Shown here in pieces: positions 1 to 12,814 of a stretch of 64,000 nt of DNA (position 1 is the first letter of the stretch; each line of letters starts with the position of its first letter). The notes under the pieces are model-generated. The model ran no database searches. It saw only the letters and a program-made list of their open reading frames with translations, and was not told where the DNA came from. Position numbers and translations under genes: made by a program. The DNA is taken from contig NZ_CP132343.1 in NCBI RefSeq assembly GCF_040529065.1, positions 2,418,001-2,482,000 of the forward strand. The letters run 5' to 3'. The DNA is from Xanthomonas sacchari (GTDB taxonomy: Bacteria > Pseudomonadota > Gammaproteobacteria > Xanthomonadales > Xanthomonadaceae).

Positions 1-615
1 GGCGTGCCGATCGTCGAGGACGATCCCTATGGCGAGCTGTGCTACAGCGGCGACACGCTGCCGAGCCTGCTGTCGATGAACCCGGACGGCGCCATCTACA
101 TGGGCTCCTTCTCCAAGGTGTTCGCCCCCGGCCTGCGCCTGGGCTACGTGGTCGCGCCGGAGGCGGTGCATGCCAAGCTGGTGCAGGCCAAGCAGGCGGC
201 CGACCTGCACACGCCCTCGTTCAGTCAGCGCATCGTGTACGAAGCGGTGCAGGACGGCTTCCTGGATGCGCATATCCCCGGCATCCGCACGCTGTACGCC
301 AGCCGCTGCGAGCAGATGCTCGCAGCGCTGACCAAGTATTTCCCGGCGCAGGTGCGCTGGAACCGCCCGGCCGGCGGCATGTTCATCTGGGTCGAGCTGC
401 CTGAGGGCATGGACGGCGGCGCGCTGCTGAGCAAGGCGATCGAGCGCAACGTGGCGTTCGTGCCGGGCGCGCCGTTCTTCGCGGTCGCGCCGCAGCGCAA
501 TACCTTGCGGCTGTCGTTCGTGACCGTGCCGGCCGAGCGCATCGAGACCGGCGTGCGCATCCTCGGCGCGCTGTTGCAGGATGAGGTCGCCGCGCACCGA
601 CGCGCGACGGCCTGA
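1..615 (+). CDS. PLP-dependent aminotransferase, MocR/2-aminoadipate type (3' part)
   Basis: The reading frame is open from the first base of the window, so only the C-terminal ~204 residues are seen; the true start lies upstream. The fragment carries the fold-type I aminotransferase signature: VEDDPYGEL, then GSFSKVFAPGLRLGYV, where the lysine of SFSK is the Schiff-base lysine for pyridoxal phosphate, then the C-terminal domain with GGMFIWVELP and RLSFV, whose arginine binds the substrate carboxylate. This pattern fits the 2-aminoadipate/valine-pyruvate aminotransferase group (LysN/AvtA-like) or the aminotransferase half of a MocR regulator. Without the N-terminus it cannot be decided whether a GntR helix-turn-helix domain is present. 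The MOSC gene starts 20 bases downstream on the same strand. Substrate is unknown. Confidence 0.85.
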   Translation, partial: GVPIVEDDPYGELCYSGDTLPSLLSMNPDGAIYMGSFSKVFAPGLRLGYVVAPEAVHAKLVQAKQAADLHTPSFSQRIVYEAVQDGFLDAHIPGIRTLYASRCEQMLAALTKYFPAQVRWNRPAGGMFIWVELPEGMDGGALLSKAIERNVAFVPGAPFFAVAPQRNTLRLSFVTVPAERIETGVRILGALLQDEVAAHRRATA

Positions 616-635
616 GCCTGGCCTCGCGTCTGTCG

Positions 636-1349
636 ATGACGTCGTCCGGTTCCGCGGTCGCCTCGTGGACCATCGATGCGGTCCTGATCGGCCGCGCGCA
701 GGCGTTCACCCGCCCGGGCAGCCGCAGCGCGATCGACAAGCGGCCCCAGAACGGGCGCCTGCGCATCGGCCCGGAAGGGCTGGAACTGGACGAGCAAGGC
801 GACCGCCGCGTGCATGGCGGCCCCGACAAGGCCTTGCACCATTACCCGCGCGACCATTACCCGGCCTGGCGCGAGGAGCTGGGCGCGCATGCCTTGCTGG
901 ACGCGCCGGGCGCGTTCGGCGAGAACCTCAGCAGTTGCGGGGTGACCGAAGCCGACCTGTGCCTGGGCGATCGTCTGCGTTTGGGTACCGCGCTGGTCGA
1001 GGTCTCGCAGTCGCGGCAGCCGTGCTGGAAGCTGTCCGACCGCTTCGGCGTGCCGGCGCTGGCGCGGCGCGTGCAGGACAGCGGCCGCACCGGCTGGTAC
1101 TACCGCGTGCTGCAGCCCGGCGAGGTCGCCGCCGGCGATCGCCTGGAGTTGCTGGAGCGTCCGTATCCGCAGTGGCCGCTGGTACGGCTGGTCGGCCTGC
1201 TGTACCGGCGCGAGATCGACCCGGCGCAATTGCGGGACGTGCTGGCGCTGCCGCTGGTGCCGAACTGGCGCACCCTGTTCGAGCGGCGCCTGGCGCAGCG
1301 CGCGGTGGAGGACTGGGACAAGCGCTTGTTGGGGCAGGCTCCGGAGTAG
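636..1349 (+). CDS. MOSC domain protein, YiiM-like
   Basis: This 237-residue protein follows the E. coli YiiM pattern along its length: an N-terminal SAIDK stretch, HGGPDKALHHYPRDHYPAWREEL, FGENLSS, GDRLRLG and SQSRQPCWKL. The cysteine in the last motif is the conserved MOSC cysteine (family knowledge). MOSC proteins handle molybdenum-cofactor sulfur; YiiM reduces N-hydroxylated compounds such as 6-hydroxylaminopurine, so a detoxifying Moco enzyme is likely. The C-terminal ~70 residues form the helical 3-alpha domain typical of YiiM. The first ATG gives about ten residues more than E. coli YiiM. It lies 20 bases after the aminotransferase gene and could be co-transcribed, though the functions are not obviously linked. 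No signal peptide, so cytoplasmic. Confidence 0.88.
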   Translation: MTSSGSAVASWTIDAVLIGRAQAFTRPGSRSAIDKRPQNGRLRIGPEGLELDEQGDRRVHGGPDKALHHYPRDHYPAWREELGAHALLDAPGAFGENLSSCGVTEADLCLGDRLRLGTALVEVSQSRQPCWKLSDRFGVPALARRVQDSGRTGWYYRVLQPGEVAAGDRLELLERPYPQWPLVRLVGLLYRREIDPAQLRDVLALPLVPNWRTLFERRLAQRAVEDWDKRLLGQAPE

Positions 1350-1376
1350 GGCAGCAAGGCCCCGTTCCTCGCACCG

Positions 1377-1462
1377 CGTCGGGGCTGAAGCCCCTCCCAC
1401 AGTGGGATGCCCCATCGGCTGCGATTGCGTTCAGCCCGTCGTAGGAGCGGCTTCAGCCGCGA
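1377..1462. repeat. REP-like inverted doublet
   Basis: Two copies of a ~23-base sequence face each other in the gap after the MOSC gene. The plus copy (about 1440-1462) has core GGAGCGGCTTCAGCCGCGAC; the minus copy (about 1379-1402) reads GGAGGGGCTTCAGCCCCGAC on the complementary strand. Each copy is itself palindromic around GGCTTCAGCC. This resembles the repetitive extragenic palindromes common in Xanthomonas and relatives. It could act as a transcript-end hairpin for the upstream gene. Confidence 0.75.
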
Positions 1463-1595
1463 CGAGTGAAGCCGGCTCACCTCCGAAGCAGCGCACGCGC
1501 GACGTCGAACGTCGCTGGCATTTCGTCAGGCGCGCATGCGTCTCCGGCGCGCACACCCTCTGTCGCACCCGCGCGCAAACCGCTAGCCTTTGCCG

Positions 1596-2312
1596 ATGAC
1601 GACTTCTCCGCTGCGTGTGTTGATCCATGGTGCGTCGGGCCGGATGGGCCAGGCGTTGTTGCGGCTGGCCGCGCAGGACCCGGCACTGCAGGTGGTGGCC
1701 GCGGTGGTGCGGCGCGCGCCGGCGCAGCGGGTGATCGACGGCGTGCCGTACTTCGCCGCGGCCGAGCTGGGCGGCGTGCCGGCCTTCGACGTGGCGATCG
1801 ATTTCAGCCTGCCGCAGGGCTTCGATCCGGTGCTGGCCCTATGCACGGCGCGCGGCGCGGCGCTGGTGTCCGGCACCACCGGGCTGGAAGACGCGCAGCG
1901 GCAAGCGCTTGCCGCCGCCGCCGAGCGCATTCCCTTGATCTGGGCGTCGAACTTCAGCCTGGGCGTGGCGGTGCTGCACGACCTGGTCGAGCGCGCCGCC
2001 GCGGCGCTGCCGGGCTGGGATTGCGACATCGTCGAATCCCACCACGTGCACAAGCAGGACGCGCCCTCCGGCACCGCGCTCACCCTCGGCGACGCGGCCG
2101 CGCACGGCGGCGCCACCCCGCGCTACGCCAGCCTGCGCGCCGGCGACATCGTCGGCGAGCATCTGGTGCAGTTCACCGGGCTCGGCGAGCGGGTCGAACT
2201 GGTGCACCGCGCCAGCAACCGCGACATCTTCGCCCGCGGCGCGCTGCATGCCGCCGCGCGCCTGCCGGGGCGTGCGCCCGGGGCCTACCGGCTGCGCGAT
2301 CTGCTCGGCTGA
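1596..2312 (+). CDS. dapB: 4-hydroxy-tetrahydrodipicolinate reductase
   Basis: DapB reduces 4-hydroxy-tetrahydrodipicolinate with NAD(P)H in the diaminopimelate/lysine pathway, which supplies peptidoglycan cross-links. The 238-residue protein opens with the dinucleotide-binding loop HGASGRMG, has the substrate motif SGTTG, and the catalytic block ESHHVHKQDAPSGTAL, containing the conserved histidine and lysine. RAGDIVGEH and the C-terminal ALHAAARL region match the family. It is about 35 residues shorter than E. coli DapB, mostly through a deletion just after the catalytic block (DAAAHGGATPRYASL replaces a longer loop). The ATG at 1596 is chosen; a TTG two codons upstream is also in frame. Position just before carA is compatible with Xanthomonas synteny. 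Confidence 0.95.
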   Translation: MTTSPLRVLIHGASGRMGQALLRLAAQDPALQVVAAVVRRAPAQRVIDGVPYFAAAELGGVPAFDVAIDFSLPQGFDPVLALCTARGAALVSGTTGLEDAQRQALAAAAERIPLIWASNFSLGVAVLHDLVERAAAALPGWDCDIVESHHVHKQDAPSGTALTLGDAAAHGGATPRYASLRAGDIVGEHLVQFTGLGERVELVHRASNRDIFARGALHAAARLPGRAPGAYRLRDLLG

Positions 2313-2357
2313 ACAGGCGCTTCACCCAAACGGCTGGCGCGGACCGCCCCGCGCCGG

Positions 2358-2474
2358 TACAATTCTCGCTCGCCTGTTACCCATCGCCACGGACCCGGAG
2401 AAGCGCCGAGTTCGCGGTTTCTTGCAGCCTGCAAGTTGGTGGGGCAGGGTTCCTCTCTCCCCAAGGCGAACCCC
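2358..2474 (+). promoter_or_regulatory. carA promoter -10 and leader
   Basis: A good -10 hexamer TACAAT lies at 2358-2363, 112 bases before the carA start; no convincing -35 is seen. The leader holds a small hairpin (CTTGCA at 2421-2426, TGCAAG at 2430-2435) and a pyrimidine-rich stretch before the start codon. Pyrimidine or arginine control of carAB is common, but no specific operator is recognisable here. Confidence 0.4.
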
Positions 2475-3598
<1,124 letters not shown>

Positions 3599-3599
<1 letters not shown>

Positions 3600-4042
3600 T
3601 GGCCGCCGTGCCGGCCATGCCGTCGCCGACCCGCCGCTGGCGGGGGCCGGCCACGGCGTTGCTGGTGCTGGCCGCGTATCCGGCCTTCGTGCTGGGCGCG
3701 GTGTATCCGCAATGGCTCAGCGCCGGCCTGCCGGGCGGGCGCGACGGCCCTGCCGATGCGTACCGCCACAGCCTGGCCAGCGCCGTGGTCGCCTACACCC
3801 TGTCGCCACGCTGCGTGGACTGGGTCACGGCGGTCATGGAGCGCGACGGCCACGGCAACGCCAGCCGGGCGATGGACGCCCACAACAACCGGATCGGCGC
3901 GCGCATCGGCGCCACCGCCAGCAGTTGGGCCGCGATGCAGCGCGAGGTTCGCGCCGCGGTCGACCATGGCGCGATCGATGCGCGTTCGCCCGATCAGATC
4001 ACCTGGCGCGCCCCTGCGGCGTGGCAGGACCGCCTCTACTGA
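3599..4042 (+). CDS. Membrane-anchored DUF6973-like protein between carA and carB
   Basis: A 147-residue protein starts on the ATG that overlaps the carA stop by one base and ends 9 bases before carB, so it sits inside the carAB operon. Residues ~17-37 form one hydrophobic segment, predicted to be a signal anchor. The remainder contains YRHSLASAVVAYTLSP and, further on, MDAHNNRIGARIG. The combination of an RH motif followed by MDxHNNxxG resembles the DUF6973 family, often found in exported or toxin-associated contexts; this assignment is from memory of the motif. No role in carbamoyl-phosphate synthesis is known to me. Function unknown. Confidence 0.75.
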
Positions 4043-4051
4043 GAATCCCCC

Positions 4052-7290
<3,239 letters not shown>

Positions 7291-7294
<4 letters not shown>

Positions 7295-7767
7295 GAGCCC
7301 CGATCACCATGCAAGGCGCGCAGCGGTTGCGCGAGGAACTGGATCACCTGAAGTCGGTCAAGCGTCCCGAGGTCATCACCGCGATCGCCGAGGCGCGTGC
7401 GCACGGCGACCTGAAGGAGAACGCCGAGTACCACGCCGCGCGCGAGCAGCAGGGCTTCATCGAAGGCCGCATCAAGCAGCTGGAAAGCGAGCTGTCGCAC
7501 GCCGAGGTCATCGACGTCAGCAAGCTGGCGGTCGGCAGCAAGGTGGTGTTCGGCGCCACCGTGACCCTGGCCGACGTCGAGACCGACGAGGAGAAGCGCT
7601 ACCAGTTGGTCGGCGACCTGGAGGCGGACATCAAGCTCGGCCTGATCGCGATCTCCTCGCCGCTGGCGCGCGCGCTGATCGGCAAGATGGAAGGCGACAG
7701 CGTCAGCATCGACGCTCCGGCCGGTCGCCGCGAGTACGAGATCGTCAGCGTCGCCTACGTCGGCTGA
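7291..7767 (+). CDS. greA: Transcript cleavage factor GreA
   Basis: GreA rescues backtracked RNA polymerase by stimulating cleavage of the nascent RNA. The 158-residue protein has the N-terminal coiled-coil with the acidic tip [24 protein letters not shown] and a C-terminal FKBP-like domain with [14 protein letters not shown]. The GTG at 7291 is chosen because [17 protein letters not shown] aligns with the E. coli N-terminus, and it overlaps the carB stop by four bases (GTGA). Translational coupling to carB is therefore likely. rpfE follows after 4 bases. The carB-greA-rpfE-recJ order agrees with the rpf flank known in Xanthomonas. Confidence 0.96.
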
Positions 7768-7771
7768 TCCG

Positions 7772-8692
7772 ATGGCGGTTGCCACCTTGCTGTTGCCCGA
7801 GCGGGTCCGCCTGGCCGGCGCCGTGCTGTCTGGCGAGGTGGCGCGCGCGTTCGGTCGCGCCGACCGCACGCAGGCCGCGCCCGGCGGCGAGGCGCAGTTG
7901 CGCCGCCATTTCGCGCTGGCGGAGGACTCCCTGCCGGCTGCGGCACTGACCCGGCAACTGGACGCCGGCGATGCCGGCGACGGCCTGTGGCTGCGCGCCG
8001 ATCCCGCCTACGTGGTGCCGGACATGCAGGGCGCGCGGCTGATGGCGCATGGCGACATGCTGCCGCTCGACGCGGTGGACCTGGACGCGCTGTTGCCGGC
8101 GGTGCAGGCCCTGTTCGCCGAGAGCGGGCTGACCCTGGACGCGCCCGATCCGACCCGCTGGTACCTGCGTCTGCCGGCCGACAGCGTGCTGCCGGTGTTC
8201 GCGGCGCCGGCGCAGGTGCTCGGCGCGGACCTGTTCGACCATCTGCCGCAGGGCGAGGACGCGCGCCGCTGGCGTGCGTTGCTGACCGAGGCGCAGATCG
8301 TGCTGCATCAGCATCCGTGGAACCGCGAACGCGTCGCCCGCGGGCAGCCGGCGATCAATTCGCTGTGGTTCTGGGGCGGCGGCCGCCTGCCGGCCACGGT
8401 CGGCACTGCGCATGCGCAGGTGCGCAGCCGCGATCCGCTGTTGCGCGCGCTCGCCCAGGCCGCCGGCGTCGCCGACGCACAGGCGCCGCGGGTCGATGCG
8501 CTGGTCGACCTGCGCCAGTTGCGTGCGCCCGAGCAGTTCGTCGGCGAGGTGGTACAGCCGCTGCTGCAGGCGCTGCGCGACGGCGAGTTGCAGCAACTGC
8601 AACTGGATTTCGAGGACGGCACCTGTTTCCGCATCGCCCCCGCGCAACGCTGGCGCCTGTGGCGGCGACCGCTGTCGCGCCTGGACGCATGA
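7772..8692 (+). CDS. rpfE: RpfE-type regulatory protein
   Basis: A 306-residue cytoplasmic protein without signal peptide or membrane segment. By position (greA upstream, recJ downstream with an ATGA overlap) and by sequence style it corresponds to RpfE of the Xanthomonas rpf cluster, a family sometimes annotated as phosphoglycerate mutase. It lacks the RHG motif of histidine-phosphatase mutases, so that name would be misleading. Recognisable stretches are WLRADPAYVVPDMQGARLM, HQHPWNRERV and NSLWFWGGGRLP; the last two are the most family-like. In Xcc, rpfE disruption changes extracellular enzyme and polysaccharide levels only mildly (literature memory). Biochemical function is unknown. Confidence 0.82.
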   Translation: MAVATLLLPERVRLAGAVLSGEVARAFGRADRTQAAPGGEAQLRRHFALAEDSLPAAALTRQLDAGDAGDGLWLRADPAYVVPDMQGARLMAHGDMLPLDAVDLDALLPAVQALFAESGLTLDAPDPTRWYLRLPADSVLPVFAAPAQVLGADLFDHLPQGEDARRWRALLTEAQIVLHQHPWNRERVARGQPAINSLWFWGGGRLPATVGTAHAQVRSRDPLLRALAQAAGVADAQAPRVDALVDLRQLRAPEQFVGEVVQPLLQALRDGELQQLQLDFEDGTCFRIAPAQRWRLWRRPLSRLDA

Positions 8693-10422
8693 GTTCCAGC
8701 GCGCGCATCGTGCGGCGGCCCGCGGCGGCCGCGGCCGGCCCGTGGCACGAGGCCACCTTGCCGCTGCTGCGGCGCATCTATGCCGCGCGCGGCGCACACG
8801 ACAGCGGCCTGGCGCAGCCCAAGCTGGCGCAACTGCTGCCGCCCGATGCACTGAGCGGCATCGACGCCGCGGTGGTGTTGCTGGCCGACGCGATCGCGGC
8901 GGGCAAGCGCATCCTGGTGGTCGGCGATTTCGATTGCGACGGTGCCACCGCCTGCGCGGTGGCGGTGCGCGGGCTGCGCCTGCTCGGCGCCGCGCAGGTG
9001 CTGCACGCGGTGCCCAACCGCATGGTCCATGGCTACGGGCTGTCGCCGGCGCTGGTCGCGGAACTGGCGCCGTTGCAGCCGGACCTGCTGGTGACGGTGG
9101 ACCACGGCATCGCCTGCCATGCCGGCGTCGCCGCGGCCAAGGCGCTGGGCTGGCAGGTGCTGGTCACCGACCATCACCTGCCGGGTCCGGCGTTGCCGCC
9201 GGCCGATGCCATCGTCGATCCGAATCTGGCCGGCGACGCGTTCCCGAGCAAGATGCTGGCCGGCGTCGGCGTGATCTTCTACGTGCTGCTGGCGCTGCGC
9301 CGGCACCTGCGCGCGCGCGGTGCGTTCGCCGCTGCGCCGCCGGACCTGGGCGTGCTGCTGGACCTGGTCGCGGTCGGCACCGTCGCCGATCTGGTGCCGC
9401 TGGATCCAAACAACCGCGCGCTGGTCTCGGCCGGCTTGCGCCGGCTGCAGCGTGGCGAGGGCTGCATCGGCCTGCGCGCCCTGATCGAGGCCAGCGGCCG
9501 CGACCCGGCACGGCTCAGCGCCAGCGACATCGGCTTCGCCCTTGCCCCGCGGCTCAACGCCGCCGGCCGGCTCGAGGACATGGCCTTGGGCATCGAACTG
9601 CTGTTGTGTGAGGACCCGCAGCAGGCGCGCGCGATCGCCGCGACGCTGGAGGAGATCAACGCCGAGCGCCGCGCGGTGCAACAGCAGATGACCGACGAGG
9701 CCGAGGCGGTGGTGGCCAAGGCGCTGCTGGCCGCACCCGAGCAGCCGCCGGTGGCGGTGTGCCTGTTCGATGCGCAGTGGCATCCCGGCGTGATCGGCCT
9801 GGTCGCCTCGAAGATGAAGGACCGCCTGCACCGGCCGGTGATCGCCTTCGCCCCGGCCGAACCGGGCAGTACCCAGTTGCGCGGCTCGGCGCGTTCGATT
9901 CCCGGCTTCCACATCCGCGATGCGATGGCGGCGGTGGAGGCGCAGCGGCCGGGCCTGATGGAGAAGTTCGGCGGCCACGCCATGGCAGCGGGCCTGAGCC
10001 TGCCGCAGGACGCGTTGCCCGAATTCGAACAGGTGTTCCGCAACCATGCCTTGGCCAGCCTGGACGCGGAACTGCTGCAGGCCGAACTGCTCAGCGACGG
10101 CGCGCTGGAACCGCACGAACTCGACCATCGCCATGCCGAGGCGTTGCGCCAGGGCGGGCCATGGGGGCAGGGCTTTCCCGAGCCGCTGTTCGATGGCGAA
10201 TTCGAGGTGCTGCAGTGGCGCGTGCTGAAGGAGCGCCACCTCAAGCTGAGCTTGCGCTGCCCCGGCCGCGCCGCGCCCTTGAACGCGATCCACTTCAACG
10301 GCTGGCACGGCCGCGAACCCGGCCGCCGCGTGCACATCGCCTATCGGCTGGTTGCCGACGACTACCGCGGTGGCGATGCGGTGCAATTGGTGGTGGAGCA
10401 CTGTTTGCCGTTGGATGGCTGA
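8689..10422 (+). CDS. recJ: Single-stranded-DNA-specific exonuclease RecJ
   Basis: RecJ degrades single-stranded DNA 5' to 3' in recombination and mismatch repair. The 577-residue protein shows the DHH phosphoesterase motifs in order: GDFDCDGATA, TVDHG, VTDHHLPG and an aspartate-containing VAVGTVADLVPL. These are followed by LAPRLNAAGRL and the DHHA1 domain (HPGVIGLVASKMKD, GSARSIPGFHIRDAM, KFGGHAMAAGLSL). The C-terminal OB-like domain holds FDGEFEVLQWRVLKERHLKL. The ATG overlaps the rpfE stop (ATGA). It closes the dense carA-to-recJ run; a hairpin-rich repeat follows. Confidence 0.96.
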   Translation: MSSSARIVRRPAAAAAGPWHEATLPLLRRIYAARGAHDSGLAQPKLAQLLPPDALSGIDAAVVLLADAIAAGKRILVVGDFDCDGATACAVAVRGLRLLGAAQVLHAVPNRMVHGYGLSPALVAELAPLQPDLLVTVDHGIACHAGVAAAKALGWQVLVTDHHLPGPALPPADAIVDPNLAGDAFPSKMLAGVGVIFYVLLALRRHLRARGAFAAAPPDLGVLLDLVAVGTVADLVPLDPNNRALVSAGLRRLQRGEGCIGLRALIEASGRDPARLSASDIGFALAPRLNAAGRLEDMALGIELLLCEDPQQARAIAATLEEINAERRAVQQQMTDEAEAVVAKALLAAPEQPPVAVCLFDAQWHPGVIGLVASKMKDRLHRPVIAFAPAEPGSTQLRGSARSIPGFHIRDAMAAVEAQRPGLMEKFGGHAMAAGLSLPQDALPEFEQVFRNHALASLDAELLQAELLSDGALEPHELDHRHAEALRQGGPWGQGFPEPLFDGEFEVLQWRVLKERHLKLSLRCPGRAAPLNAIHFNGWHGREPGRRVHIAYRLVADDYRGGDAVQLVVEHCLPLDG

Positions 10423-10456
10423 GCAGTTGGCGGTCCGACGCTGCAGGTGGTGCCGG

Positions 10457-10560
10457 ACCCTCACCCCAACCCCTCTCCCGATGGGAGAGGGGCTTCGCTG
10501 TTCCTTCTCCCTTCGGGAGAAGGTGCCCCGCAGGGGCGGATGAGGGTACGGGGCGAAGCC
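10457..10560. repeat. Intergenic double-hairpin repeat
   Basis: Two perfect hairpins sit in tandem: CCCCTCTCCC/GGGAGAGGGG at 10470-10479 and 10483-10492, and CCTTCTCCC/GGGAGAAGG at 10503-10511 and 10515-10523. Flanking bases also pair (CCCTCA at 10458-10463 with TGAGGG at 10541-10546), so the whole unit can fold into one branched structure. It resembles a dispersed repeat frequent between Xanthomonas genes. It may end transcripts from recJ. Confidence 0.7.
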
Positions 10561-10628
10561 TAGCAAATCCGATGCGTTGATCGTCCCTCGCGCATCGGCG
10601 AACGAGGATCTGCCGCTACACTTTGCAG

Positions 10629-11525
10629 ATGTCAGACCTCTCCGGCGCCAGCGCCTACTCCCGTTTCCAGCCCTGGCGCCGCAGTTTCGAGATCGGCTTC
10701 TGGGTCGCGCTGACCCTGATCAACGCCACCGCCAACAGCATCACGGTGCTGATCGACATCCGCACCACTGGGTTGCACTTCGCCGCCTGGGAACCGGTGG
10801 TCTGGGAGTGGTCCAGCCAACTGATGTTCCTGCTGATCGTGCCGCTGGTGGTGCTGCTGACCCGGCGCTATCCGCTGCACTGGGACACCTGGCGGCGCCG
10901 GCTGCCGGGCTACCTGCTGGGCAGCGTGGCGCTGTCGGTATTGCATGTGGTGGGGATGGTGGCCGTGCGCAGCCTGGTCTACCACATGCAGGGCCAGCAC
11001 TATGATTTCGGGCCGTGGCCGCAGGGCCTGGCCTACGAGTATCTGAAAGACGTGCGCAGCCTGGCCTCGATCGCGCTGTGCGTGGAGATGTATCGGTTCC
11101 TGTTGCGGCGCTGGCAGGGCGAGGCGGCGCTGCTCGGCGCGCCCGACGCCGGTCCGCCGGTGGGCTCGCTGGAGCGACCGGAGCGCTTCCTGGTGCGCAA
11201 GCTGGGCCGCGATTTCCTGGTTGCCGCGGCCGATATCGAATGGCTGCAGGCGGCCGGCAACTACGTCAACCTGCGCGTGCGCGGCTACGACTACCCGCTG
11301 CGCAGCACCATGGCCGCGATCGAGGCGCGGCTGGACCCTGCGCGGTTCGTGCGCATCCACCGCAGCTACATCGTCAACCTCGCCAGCGTGGTCTCGATCG
11401 AGCCGCTGGAGGCGGGCGAGGCGCGCGTGCACCTGCGCGACGGCAGCCAGGTGCCGTGCAGCCGCCGCTACCGCGCCGGGCTGCGGGTGGCGGCCGGGGA
11501 GGGCGAGGCCGCCCCCGTCGAGTAG
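10629..11525 (+). CDS. rpfD: Membrane-bound LytTR regulator RpfD
   Basis: A 298-residue protein with about four transmembrane helices in the N-terminal ~150 residues (for example FEIGFWVALTLINATANSITVLI, LMFLLIVPLVVLL and LLGSVALSVLHVVGMVAV). A C-terminal LytTR DNA-binding domain follows from ~195 (FLVRKLGRDFLVAAADIEWLQAAGNYVNL, then FVRIHRSYIVNL). LytTR domains bind direct repeats and here would act from the membrane. The position next to recJ and prfB matches rpfD in the Xanthomonas rpf cluster. No cognate histidine kinase is adjacent and no receiver domain is present, so the input is probably through the membrane part. An in-frame TTG two codons upstream is the only other start seen. Confidence 0.85.
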   Translation: MSDLSGASAYSRFQPWRRSFEIGFWVALTLINATANSITVLIDIRTTGLHFAAWEPVVWEWSSQLMFLLIVPLVVLLTRRYPLHWDTWRRRLPGYLLGSVALSVLHVVGMVAVRSLVYHMQGQHYDFGPWPQGLAYEYLKDVRSLASIALCVEMYRFLLRRWQGEAALLGAPDAGPPVGSLERPERFLVRKLGRDFLVAAADIEWLQAAGNYVNLRVRGYDYPLRSTMAAIEARLDPARFVRIHRSYIVNLASVVSIEPLEAGEARVHLRDGSQVPCSRRYRAGLRVAAGEGEAAPVE

Positions 11526-11593
11526 GCCGGCGGCGCTGTGGCGCGGCGGCCGGAATTGCTAGAATCGCGCTCTTGTCTGCCGGAAATGCCGCA

Positions 11594-12719
11594 ATGATCG
11601 AACTCAATCCGATTCGCCACCGCATCGCCGATCTGTCCGATCGGGTGCTGTCGCTACGGGGGTTTCTTTGACTACGACGCCAAGAAGGAGCGTCTAGAGG
11701 AAGTCACCCGGGAGCTGGAAAGCCCCGACGTCTGGAACGACCCTGAGCGCGCCCAGGGCCTGGGCCGCGAGCGCGCCAGCCTGGAGAAGACCGTCGGCGG
11801 CATCGCCAGCGTGCTCGATGGCCTGAACGAATCGCTGGAATTCCTGGAACTGGCCGAAAGCGAGAACGACGAGGCCACCGCGCAGGCGGTGCTGGCCGAC
11901 GTCGACCGCTTCCAGGCGCAGGTGGAGAAGCTGGAGTTCCAGCGCATGTTCTCCGGGCAGATGGACGCCAGCAACGCCTTCGTCGACATCCAGGCCGGCG
12001 CCGGCGGTACCGAGGCCCAGGACTGGGCCGAGATCCTGTTGCGCATGTACCTGCGCTGGTGCGAGTCGCGCGGCTGGAAGACCGAGCTGATGGAAGTCTC
12101 CGGCGGCGAAGTGGCCGGGATCAAGTCGGCCACGCTGCGCGTGGAGGGCGACTTCGCCTACGGCTGGCTGAAGACCGAGACCGGCGTGCACCGGCTGGTG
12201 CGCAAGTCGCCGTTCGACTCGGACAACCGCCGCCATACCAGCTTCACCTCGGTGTTCGTGTCGCCGGAAGTGGACGACAACATCGACATCGACATCAATC
12301 CGGCCGACCTGAAGACCGACGTGTACCGGTCCTCCGGCGCCGGCGGCCAGCACGTCAACAAGACCGAGTCGGCGGTGCGCATCACTCACGTGCCCACCGG
12401 CATCGTGGTGGCCTGCCAGACCGGGCGCAGCCAGCACCAGAACCGCGACAACGCGATGAAGATGCTGGCCGCCAAGCTGTACGAGCTGGAGATCCAGAAG
12501 CGCAACGCCGAGCGCGATGCGGTGGAGGCGACCAAGTCCGACATCGGCTGGGGCAGCCAGATCCGCAACTACGTGCTCGACCAGAGCCGGATCAAGGACC
12601 TGCGCACCGGCGTGGAGCGCTCGGACACCCAGAAGGTGCTCGACGGCGACCTGGACGAGTTCGTCGAGGCCAGCCTCAAGTCCGGTCTGGAAGCCGGCGC
12701 GAAACGCAGCGACGCCTGA
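11594..12719 (+). CDS. prfB: Peptide chain release factor 2 (programmed +1 frameshift)
   Basis: RF2 ends translation at UGA and UAA. The gene is read as 11594-11668 joined to 11670-12719, giving 374 residues. After 25 codons the zero frame meets an in-frame TGA at 11669-11671 within CTT-TGA-C, and the ribosome must slip one base forward to continue with [12 protein letters not shown]. The main part shows the anticodon-like SPF tripeptide ([15 protein letters not shown]) and the GGQ motif ([17 protein letters not shown]) that triggers peptide release. A -10-like TAGAAT lies at 11560-11565. Ordinary gene callers would start at an internal ATG (11811). lysS follows 95 bases downstream, as in many bacteria. 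Confidence 0.97.
11655..11672 (+). promoter_or_regulatory. RF2 autoregulatory frameshift site
   Basis: An internal Shine-Dalgarno-like ACGGGGG (11656-11662) stands a few bases before the slippery CTT and the TGA-C stop context. This is the classical RF2 sensor: when RF2 is scarce the TGA is read slowly and the ribosome shifts +1, making more RF2. Confidence 0.93.
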
Positions 12720-12725
12720 ACCGGC

Positions 12726-12750
12726 GGCCTCCGTCCTGGCGACGGAGGCC
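12726..12750. terminator. Perfect 10-bp hairpin after prfB
   Basis: GGCCTCCGTC (12726-12735) pairs with GACGGAGGCC (12741-12750) around a 5-base loop, 7 bases after the prfB stop. No T-run follows, so it may be a pausing or processing hairpin and not a full intrinsic terminator. Confidence 0.5.
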
Positions 12751-12814
12751 GTGCGGCGGCACACGGCCGCGTCGGCTGGTGCATTCTTTCCCTTCCTCAC
12801 GCATCCCCCATCCC

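Noticed and set aside
7772-8692. Annotation of rpfE as phosphoglycerate mutase
   Set aside because: The histidine-phosphatase RHG motif is absent; position and sequence fit RpfE.
8308-10566. A 752-codon minus-strand open frame opposite recJ
   Set aside because: Antisense shadow of recJ and rpfE; runs through the intergenic repeat and shows no protein family features.
11811-12719. prfB as a 302-codon gene starting at the internal ATG
   Set aside because: The N-terminal residues upstream are conserved and reached by the RF2 frameshift.
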